Below, in pieces: positions 57,854-64,000 of a DNA stretch of 64,000 nt (within the stretch, counting starts at the first letter, position 1; each line of letters opens with the position of its first letter). This DNA is from Mycolicibacterium rhodesiae JS60 (lineage in GTDB: Bacteria; Actinomycetota; Actinomycetes; Mycobacteriales; Mycobacteriaceae). Where the stretch lies: the NCBI GenBank assembly GCA_000230935.2, contig AGIQ01000001.1, positions 62,001-126,000 on the forward strand, given 5' to 3'. The notes below the pieces were generated by a model. The model made no database searches, was not told the origin of the DNA, and saw only the letters and a list, made by a program, of their open reading frames with translations. Made by a program: the position numbers and the translations under genes.

Positions 57854-60637
57854 TTGGCTGACGACGGAACCCGCCGAAGTGGCGGCAATGGGAACGTCCG
57901 GCGGCTCGTCATCGTCGAGTCGCCCACGAAAGCGCGCAAGATCGCCGGTTACCTGGGCTCCAACTACATCGTCGAGTCGTCCCGCGGCCACATCCGTGAC
58001 CTGCCCCGCAACGCCGCCGACGTGCCCGCCAAGTACAAATCCGAGCCCTGGGCCCGCCTCGGCGTCAACGTCGAGGACAACTTCGAGCCGCTCTACATCA
58101 TCAGCCCCGATAAGAAGAGCACCGTCACCGAGCTCAAGGGCTTGCTGAAGGACGTCGACGAGCTCTATCTGGCCACCGACGGTGACCGGGAGGGTGAAGC
58201 CATCGCCTGGCACCTCCTGGAGACGCTCAAGCCGCGCATACCGGTCAAACGGATGGTCTTCCACGAGATCACCGAGCCCGCGATCCGCGCTGCCGCCGAC
58301 AATCCCCGCGACCTGGACAACGACCTGGTCGACGCGCAGGAGACCCGACGCATCCTCGACCGGCTCTACGGCTACGAGGTCAGCCCCGTGCTGTGGAAGA
58401 AGGTCGCTCCCAAACTGTCGGCCGGCCGGGTGCAGTCCGTGGCCACCCGGATCATCGTGCAGCGCGAACGCGACCGGATGGCGTTCCGCAGCGCCGCCTA
58501 CTGGGACGTGATCGCCGAACTCGACGCGAGCGTCTCGGACCCGGATGCCGCCCCGCCGCGGTTCACCGCCCGGCTGGTCAACGTCGATGGCAAGCGGGTG
58601 GCCACCGGCCGGGACTTCGACTCCCTCGGCGTGGTCCGCAAGCCCGACGAGGTCGTGGTGCTCGATGAGGCCGCAGCGGGCTCGCTGGCCACCGGTTTGC
58701 AGGCTTCCAGCCTCACCGTCGGCTCTGTCGAGGAGAAGCCTTACACCCGTCGGCCGTATCCGCCGTTCATGACGTCCACGCTGCAGCAGGAGGCGGGGCG
58801 CAAGCTCCGATTCTCCTCCGAGCGCACGATGAGCATCGCCCAGCGGCTCTACGAGAACGGCTACATCACTTATATGCGGACCGACTCCACGACGCTGTCG
58901 GAGTCGGCGATCAACGCCGCGCGCAATCAGGCGCGTCAGCTCTACGGCGACGAGTACGTGCACCCGTCGCCGCGGCAGTACACCCGCAAGGTCAAGAACG
59001 CTCAGGAGGCGCACGAGGCGATCCGGCCCGCCGGTGACACCTTCGCCACTCCCGGCGCCTTGCACCGCGAGCTCGACAACGACGAGTTCCGGCTCTACGA
59101 GCTGATCTGGCAGCGCACCGTCGCCTCGCAGATGGCCGATGCCCGCGGCACCACGCTGAGCCTGCGCATCAACGGAACCTCCGCCGAGGGACGCGAAGTC
59201 ACCTTCGCCGCCAGCGGGCGCACCATCACCTTTGCCGGATTCCTCAAGGCCTACGTCGAGACCGTCGACGAGCTGGCCGGCGGTGAGGCCGACGACGCCG
59301 AGAGCCGGCTGCCCAACCTTCGGCAGGGCCAGCGCGTGGACGCCACCCGGCTGACCGCCGACGGGCACACCACCAACCCGCCCGCCCGCTACACCGAGGC
59401 GTCACTGATCAAGGCGCTCGAAGAGCTCGGAATCGGCCGTCCCTCAACGTATTCCTCGATCATCAAGACCATCCAGGACCGCGGCTACGTCCACAAGAAG
59501 GGCAGCGCGCTGGTGCCGTCGTGGGTGGCGTTCGCGGTCACCGGGCTGCTCGAGCAGCACTTCGGGCGACTGGTGGACTACGACTTCACCGCCGCCATGG
59601 AGGACGAGCTCGACGAGATCGCCACCGGCCAGGAGGCTCGCACCAACTGGCTGACCAACTTCTATTTCGGTGGCGAGCACGGCGTGGCGGATTCGATCGC
59701 TCGCGCCGGCGGCCTCAAGAAGCTGGTTGGCGTCAATCTCGAGGGTATCGACGCTCGGGAAGTCAACTCCATCAAGCTTTTTGACGACGAAGAAGGCCGC
59801 GCGATCGTGGTGCGGGTCGGCAAGAACGGCCCATACCTGGAACGGATGATCACCGGCGAAGACGGTGAGCCCAAACCGCAGCGGGCCAACCTCAACGACG
59901 ACATCACCCCCGACGAGCTGACCCTGGAGTTGGCCGAAACCCTCTTTGCCACACCACAAGAGGGCCGCACGCTCGGCGTCGATCCGGAGACCGGTCACGA
60001 AATCGTCGCCAAGGACGGCAGATACGGCCCGTATGTCACCGAGGTGCTGCCCCCGCCGCCGGACGATGACCCCGGCGTCACCGCCAAGAAGGGCAAGAAG
60101 CCGACCGGCCCCAAGCCGCGCACCGGCTCGCTGCTGCGGTCGATGGATCTGCAGACCGTGACGCTCGAGGATGCGCTCAAGCTGATCTCGCTGCCGCGGG
60201 TGGTCGGCGTTGATCCGGCCAACGGTGAGGAGATCACCGCGCAGAACGGCCGCTATGGGCCATACCTCAAGCGCGGCACCGACTCGCGTTCGCTCGCCAC
60301 CGAGGACCAGATCTTCGACATCACCCTCGAAGAGGCCCTGAAGATCTACGCCGAGCCCAAACGCCGTGGGCGGCAAGGCACTGCGGCCCCGCCACTGCGG
60401 GAACTCGGTGTCGATGCGGCGTCGGGCCAGCCGATGGTGATCAAGGACGGGCGATTCGGCCCGTACGTCACCGACGGTGAGACCAATGCCAGCCTGCGCA
60501 AGGGTGACGACGTCCTGAGCATCACCGATGAGCGGGCTTCCGAGCTGCTCGCCGACCGTCGTGCCCGTGGCCCGGTCAAGAAGAAGGCTCCCGCGAAGAA
60601 GGCGGCGCGCAAGAAGGCCCCCGCCAAGAAGGCATGA
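57854..60637 (+). CDS. topA: DNA topoisomerase I
   Basis: A 927-residue type IA topoisomerase relaxing negative supercoils. TOPRIM domain: LVIVESPTKARKIAGYLG, YLATDGDREGEAIAWHLLET (acidic triad D-x-D-x-E). Catalytic tyrosine in YENGYITYMRTDST; GRPSTYSSIIKTIQDRGY and YFGGEHG are conserved. The C-terminus has repeated domains around DGRYGPYVTE, NGRYGPYLKR, DGRFGPYVTD and a lysine-rich tail (KKKAPAKKAARKKAPAKK), as in mycobacteria, instead of zinc fingers. TTG 57854 gives L-A-D-D-G, the family N-terminus. Confidence 0.97.
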   Translation: MADDGTRRSGGNGNVRRLVIVESPTKARKIAGYLGSNYIVESSRGHIRDLPRNAADVPAKYKSEPWARLGVNVEDNFEPLYIISPDKKSTVTELKGLLKDVDELYLATDGDREGEAIAWHLLETLKPRIPVKRMVFHEITEPAIRAAADNPRDLDNDLVDAQETRRILDRLYGYEVSPVLWKKVAPKLSAGRVQSVATRIIVQRERDRMAFRSAAYWDVIAELDASVSDPDAAPPRFTARLVNVDGKRVATGRDFDSLGVVRKPDEVVVLDEAAAGSLATGLQASSLTVGSVEEKPYTRRPYPPFMTSTLQQEAGRKLRFSSERTMSIAQRLYENGYITYMRTDSTTLSESAINAARNQARQLYGDEYVHPSPRQYTRKVKNAQEAHEAIRPAGDTFATPGALHRELDNDEFRLYELIWQRTVASQMADARGTTLSLRINGTSAEGREVTFAASGRTITFAGFLKAYVETVDELAGGEADDAESRLPNLRQGQRVDATRLTADGHTTNPPARYTEASLIKALEELGIGRPSTYSSIIKTIQDRGYVHKKGSALVPSWVAFAVTGLLEQHFGRLVDYDFTAAMEDELDEIATGQEARTNWLTNFYFGGEHGVADSIARAGGLKKLVGVNLEGIDAREVNSIKLFDDEEGRAIVVRVGKNGPYLERMITGEDGEPKPQRANLNDDITPDELTLELAETLFATPQEGRTLGVDPETGHEIVAKDGRYGPYVTEVLPPPPDDDPGVTAKKGKKPTGPKPRTGSLLRSMDLQTVTLEDALKLISLPRVVGVDPANGEEITAQNGRYGPYLKRGTDSRSLATEDQIFDITLEEALKIYAEPKRRGRQGTAAPPLRELGVDAASGQPMVIKDGRFGPYVTDGETNASLRKGDDVLSITDERASELLADRRARGPVKKKAPAKKAARKKAPAKKA

Positions 60638-60641
60638 CGGA

Positions 60642-62240
60642 CTAGCCGGAGACGCTGTCGCTGGTCTCGCTGGTCTCGCTGGGCAGCACCAGATTCACCG
60701 GGCGGGCCAGCTGGGTGGGTGCCCGTCGGCCGCGCAGCTCGACGATCTCACCGACGTTCCAGCACAAGGCTTCTGCGTCCAGGGCGCCGCTGACCGCGAT
60801 CGCCGACGCAAGCACATGGCCGTTCTCCAGCTTCGCCAGCTCGGTCAGCCGGGCGGCCTCGTTGACCGGGTCACCGATCACGGTGTACTCGAAGCGGGCC
60901 TGAGCGCCGATGTGCCCGGCGATCGCCCGGCCTGCCGAGACCCCGATCCCGAAGTCCGTCTGGCCCAGCACCCCGACGAGTTCGTCGTGCAGTTCCCGGG
61001 AGGCGGCCAGCGCCGCACCGGAGGCGTCGGGATGCTCGATCGGCGCACCGAAGATGCACAACGCCGCGTCGCCCTGGAACTTGTTGACGAAGCCGCCGTG
61101 CTTCTTGACGGTCTCGACCACCACCCGGAAGAACTCGTTGAGCATGCCCACGACCTCGCCCGGCGGTCGCGACGCGGCCAGCTGAGTCGAGCCGACCAGG
61201 TCGACGAACAGCACCGCGACATCGCGTTCCTGACCGCCGAGCTCGGTGCCCCGTTCCAGGGCGCGGCGAGCGACGTCTTCGCCGACATAGCGGCCGAACA
61301 GGTCGCGCAGCCGCTGCCGCTCGCTCAGGTCCCGAACCATGTCGTTGAAGCCGGCCTGCAGCAGGCCCAGCTCGCTGGCGTCGTAGATCTGCATGTGCGC
61401 GTTGTAGTTGCCGCGCTGAACCTCCCCGAGGGCCCAGCGCAGCTGGCGCAACGGGTCGGCGATCGACATGGCCGCCAGCACATTGCCGGCCAGCCCGATC
61501 GCCAGCGCAGCGACCGCCATCAGCAGGATCGGCGTGGACAGGGCGTCGGCCGAGGCCCCCAGCAGCGAGAACTTGCTGGCCGCGATCGAGAGCACGATGG
61601 CCAGCAGCGGCACGCCAGTGGACAGAATCCAGGTCAGCACCAGCCGCTGGATCACGCCGGGCCGATGAAACTTCTCCGGCACCCCGCCACGCAGCGCGGC
61701 GACGGCCACCGGTCGCAGGACGCGTTCGGACTGCAGGTAGCCGATGATCGTGGTGGCGGCCGCGCCGAGCATCGTGGCCACCGCCAGCACCGGGGCGGCG
61801 TGGCTGGCGACGGGCCAGCTGGCGGCGATGAAGACCACCGCGCCCACCACCCAGTTGGTCATGCTGATCACCGAGCGGTAGACGGGCATCCGCAGGGCCC
61901 GCAGCCGGGCCGCCTCGGTGAGGGCCGGGTCGTCCTCGGCGAGCAGCGCGTCGCGGCGTTGCCAGCGGAAGACCGGAACGAGCAGCTTGAGGCTGACGAA
62001 CGCGCCGAGGGTGAACGAGATGAACAGATAGCTCAAGAAGATGACCAGGTTCAGGGTCGGCAGGTCCTGCAGCATGACCCGATCCGACGGTGGCAGCCCG
62101 AACCGCAGGAAGCCCAGAACCAGCAGTGCGCCGATGATGTCGGCCTGCAGCATGCCCAGGGAAAACACCGGCCACGGGGTGCGCGCAACCCACCGGACGA
62201 ATCCACTGATTCGCCGCGGGCTGAGCTGCGCGGTGGTCAC
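60642..62240 (-). CDS. Membrane class III adenylate cyclase
   Basis: A 532-residue cyclase like Rv3645. Six membrane helices (about residues 20-270), a HAMP domain (DPLRQLRWALGEVQRGNYNA), then a class III catalytic domain. Metal aspartates are in AVLFVDLVGS and FQGDAALCIFG, substrate lysine in NKFQGD, and the D/N/R set in YTVIGDPVNEAARL, so it should be active. Rv3645 is a main cAMP source in M. tuberculosis with links to fatty-acid toxicity. GTG 62240. It converges on topA with a 4-bp gap. cAMP made here would reach Crp. Confidence 0.93.
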   Translation of the reverse strand: MTTAQLSPRRISGFVRWVARTPWPVFSLGMLQADIIGALLVLGFLRFGLPPSDRVMLQDLPTLNLVIFLSYLFISFTLGAFVSLKLLVPVFRWQRRDALLAEDDPALTEAARLRALRMPVYRSVISMTNWVVGAVVFIAASWPVASHAAPVLAVATMLGAAATTIIGYLQSERVLRPVAVAALRGGVPEKFHRPGVIQRLVLTWILSTGVPLLAIVLSIAASKFSLLGASADALSTPILLMAVAALAIGLAGNVLAAMSIADPLRQLRWALGEVQRGNYNAHMQIYDASELGLLQAGFNDMVRDLSERQRLRDLFGRYVGEDVARRALERGTELGGQERDVAVLFVDLVGSTQLAASRPPGEVVGMLNEFFRVVVETVKKHGGFVNKFQGDAALCIFGAPIEHPDASGAALAASRELHDELVGVLGQTDFGIGVSAGRAIAGHIGAQARFEYTVIGDPVNEAARLTELAKLENGHVLASAIAVSGALDAEALCWNVGEIVELRGRRAPTQLARPVNLVLPSETSETSDSVSG

Positions 62241-62333
62241 CAGCCCACCGTATCGGTACAGAGTGACCGATCAGTGCCTTCAGAACCCGGTGGGCAGCGG
62301 TTGTGTCGTTGCTGAGCACTAGTGTTTGTGGCG

Positions 62334-63548
62334 ATGTCCGGAGTTTTCACGCGGCTGGTGGGCCAAAGCGCCGTGGAATCAGAGCTCGTCGGCGCCGCAC
62401 GGGCGGCGCGGGGTGATTCCGCTCACGATGGCCTCGCCACCGGGACCATGACACACGCCTGGCTGATCACCGGTCCGCCCGGATCGGGGCGCTCGGTGGC
62501 CGCGCAGTGCTTCGCGGCGGCCCTGCAGTGCACCGCTGACGGCACGCCGGGGTGCGGGGAGTGCCGGTCCTGCACGACGACGATGGCCGGCACCCACGGC
62601 GACGTCCGCCGCATCATCCCCGAGGGCCTGTCGATCGGTGTCGACGAGATGCGCAACATCGTGCAGATCGCTTCGCGCCGGCCGAGTACCGGCCGCTGGC
62701 AGATCGTCGTGATCGAGGACGCCGACCGGCTCACCGAGGGTGCGGCCAACGCCCTGCTCAAGGTCGTGGAGGAGCCGCCGCCGTCGACGGTGTTCCTGCT
62801 GTGCGCACCGTCGGTGGATCCCGAGGACATCGCGATCACCCTGCGGTCCCGGTGCCGGCATGTGGCGCTGGTGACACCGCCGACCGCGGCGATCGCGCAG
62901 GTGCTGATCGACAACGACGGCCTGTCCCCCGAAGACGCGCAGTGGGCGGCCTCGGTCAGCGGCGGTCATGTCGGGCGGGCGCGACGGCTGGCCACCGATC
63001 CCGCTGCCCGCGACCGCCGCACCCGCGCGCTCGGGCTGGCCCGGGATGCCGCCACGCCGTCGCGGGCCTACGCGGCGGCAGAAGAGCTGGTGGCCACCGC
63101 GGAAGCCGAGGCCAAGGCGCTCAATGCCGGTCGCGACGAGGTCGAGGCGGAGGAGCTGAAGACCGCACTGGGTGCCGGTGGCACCGGCAAGGGCACCGCG
63201 GGCACGCTGCGCGGAGCCACCGGGGCGATCCGAGATCTCGAGAAGCGGCAGAAATCGCGCCAGACCCGGGCCTCGCGTGACGCGCTGGATCGGGCGCTGA
63301 TCGATCTGGCGACGTACTTCCGGGACGCACTGATGGTGGCCAACGGTGCCGCGACGGTGGTTCCGAATCATCCCGACATGGCCGAGCGGGTGGCGGCCAT
63401 GGCGGCGCACTCGTCTCCGGAGCGGCTGCTGCGCTGTATCGAGGCGGTCCTGGAGTGCCGGGAGGCGCTGGCGACGAACGTCAAACCCAAGTTCGCGGTC
63501 GATGCGCTGGTGGCGACCGTGGGTCAAGCACTCCGTTCAGACCTGTAG
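62334..63548 (+). CDS. holB: DNA polymerase III delta-prime subunit
   Basis: A 404-residue clamp-loader subunit like Rv3644c. The AAA+ fold has GPPGSGRSVAA, with arginine in place of the P-loop lysine, as in inactive delta-prime subunits. A zinc module CTADGTPGCGECRSC and sensor regions (VVIEDADRLTEGAANALLKV, EEPPPSTVFLLCAPS) follow. The C-terminal collar is typical, with a glycine-rich insertion (LGAGGTGKGTAGTLRGATGA). ATG 62334 is preferred over GTG 62322. tRNA-Thr lies 28 bp downstream. Confidence 0.93.
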   Translation: MSGVFTRLVGQSAVESELVGAARAARGDSAHDGLATGTMTHAWLITGPPGSGRSVAAQCFAAALQCTADGTPGCGECRSCTTTMAGTHGDVRRIIPEGLSIGVDEMRNIVQIASRRPSTGRWQIVVIEDADRLTEGAANALLKVVEEPPPSTVFLLCAPSVDPEDIAITLRSRCRHVALVTPPTAAIAQVLIDNDGLSPEDAQWAASVSGGHVGRARRLATDPAARDRRTRALGLARDAATPSRAYAAAEELVATAEAEAKALNAGRDEVEAEELKTALGAGGTGKGTAGTLRGATGAIRDLEKRQKSRQTRASRDALDRALIDLATYFRDALMVANGAATVVPNHPDMAERVAAMAAHSSPERLLRCIEAVLECREALATNVKPKFAVDALVATVGQALRSDL

Positions 63549-63576
63549 ACTCACTGCTCGGTCCTCACGGGGCCGC

Positions 63577-63649
63577 GCCACCTTAGCTCAGTCGGTAGAG
63601 CGATTCACTCGTAATGAATAGGTCAGGAGTTCGATTCTCCTAGGTGGCT
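63577..63649 (+). tRNA. tRNA-Thr (anticodon CGT)
   Basis: GCCACCT (63577-63583) pairs with AGGTGGC (63642-63648), discriminator T at 63649. The D arm (GCTCAGTCGGTAGAGC), the anticodon stem ATTCA/TGAAT around CTCGTAA (anticodon CGT) and the T loop (GGAGTTCGATTCTCC) are standard. CCA is not encoded. Confidence 0.96.
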
Positions 63650-63652
63650 CCG

Positions 63653-64000
63653 CTATGCCTTGCCGAGTTCCTCGGCGGCAATATTGCGCGCCGTGGCGGC
63701 CGCAGGGAAACCGGCGTAGCCACTGGAGTGGTAGATGACCTCGGCGATCTCGTCCTCGGTCAATCCGTTCTGCTTGGCGATGCGGAAGTGGGCCTTCATC
63801 TCGTCGCCCGCACGCAGCGCGATCAGGATGCCCAGCGTCACCAGGCTGCGGTCCCGGCGGCTGAGCCCCTCGCGGGTCCACAGCTTGCCGAACACGCTCT
63901 CGACCCCGATCTCCATCAGTTCCGGGGCGAAGCCGCCGAATTCGACGTCACCGTCGGGCAGTGTGCCGGGCAGCATCTCCCGGAAAACACGTAGACCATC
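63653..64000 (-). CDS. Carboxymuconolactone-decarboxylase-family protein (5' end beyond window)
   Basis: The C-terminal ~115 residues of a CMD-like protein. VFGKLWTREGLSRRDRSLVT and ALRAGDEMKAHFRIAKQNGL fit the gamma-carboxymuconolactone decarboxylase type, and LTEDEIAEVIYHSSGYAGFP is its helix signature. No C-x-x-C redox pair is present, so it is not AhpD-like. The frame continues upstream of an internal ATG (63976) to the window edge (D-G-L-R-V-F-R-E), so the true start is outside. It converges on tRNA-Thr with a 3-bp gap. Confidence 0.85.
   Translation of the reverse strand, partial: DGLRVFREMLPGTLPDGDVEFGGFAPELMEIGVESVFGKLWTREGLSRRDRSLVTLGILIALRAGDEMKAHFRIAKQNGLTEDEIAEVIYHSSGYAGFPAAATARNIAAEELGKA

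Overview
The window is high-GC chromosomal DNA from a mycobacterium, most likely a non-tuberculous, fast-growing Mycolicibacterium-type species. Gene content and order match the M. tuberculosis Rv3644c to Rv3698 segment read in the opposite direction: glpK, the MoxR/DUF58 operon, cds1, ponA2, whiB4, the ArsA-like pair, crp, nth, marP, ephE, acs, ssd, the Tad operon, sftH, cspA, topA, the membrane cyclase and holB. GTG and TTG starts and ATGA/GTGA stop-start overlaps are common. Rv numbers and assignments come from remembered family knowledge, not from a search. No PE/PPE genes, insertion sequences, phage genes or CRISPR arrays were seen.

Layout. 1-2.8 kb holds a glutamate-cysteine-ligase-like gene cut by the window edge, a methyltransferase and glpK. 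2.9-10.0 kb is accessory-looking: two PadR regulators, a carotenoid oxygenase, an SDR with a SnoaL-like partner, a cation:proton antiporter, an AraC regulator and a DUF1772 protein. 10.0-17.4 kb is a conserved envelope cluster (RDD, SpoIIM-like, DUF58, MoxR, DUF4350, DUF4129, multi-pass protein). 17.9-27.7 kb is a redox-rich accessory block (LLM oxidoreductase, methyltransferase, CDGSH protein, diiron heme-oxygenase-like enzyme, FAD dehydrogenase, multicopper oxidase, esterase) that ends at tRNA-Pro(CGG).

28-46 kb is core: L-cysteine desulfhydrase, PonA2, WhiB4, the paired Get3/ArsA ATPases, RidA and MBL proteins, Crp, then DNA repair, thioredoxin and NUDIX genes leading to the acid-resistance protease MarP, and acetyl-CoA synthetase. 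46.8-48.4 kb carries two structured RNAs on either side of a HAD phosphatase: a 6S-like (Ms1/MTS2823-type) RNA and a 6C RNA. 48.5-53 kb is the Ssd/Tad pilus operon, whose last two genes lack a normal start codon. 54-64 kb holds SftH helicase, cold-shock protein, topoisomerase I, a membrane adenylate cyclase, the DNA polymerase III delta-prime subunit and tRNA-Thr(CGT).

Themes. A cAMP circuit is visible: the cyclase at 60.6 kb, Crp at 37.1 kb and a near-consensus Crp box beside the acs start. Several regulators sit next to clear inverted repeats that are good operator candidates. The stretches of about 300 bp or more without a protein gene are 32706-32997 (promoters of ponA2 and whiB4), 46863-47232 (6S-like RNA), 48091-48517 (6C RNA plus ssd leader) and 56524-56814 (cspA leader). 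The gap at 53962-54195 (234 bp) shows nothing I can name.
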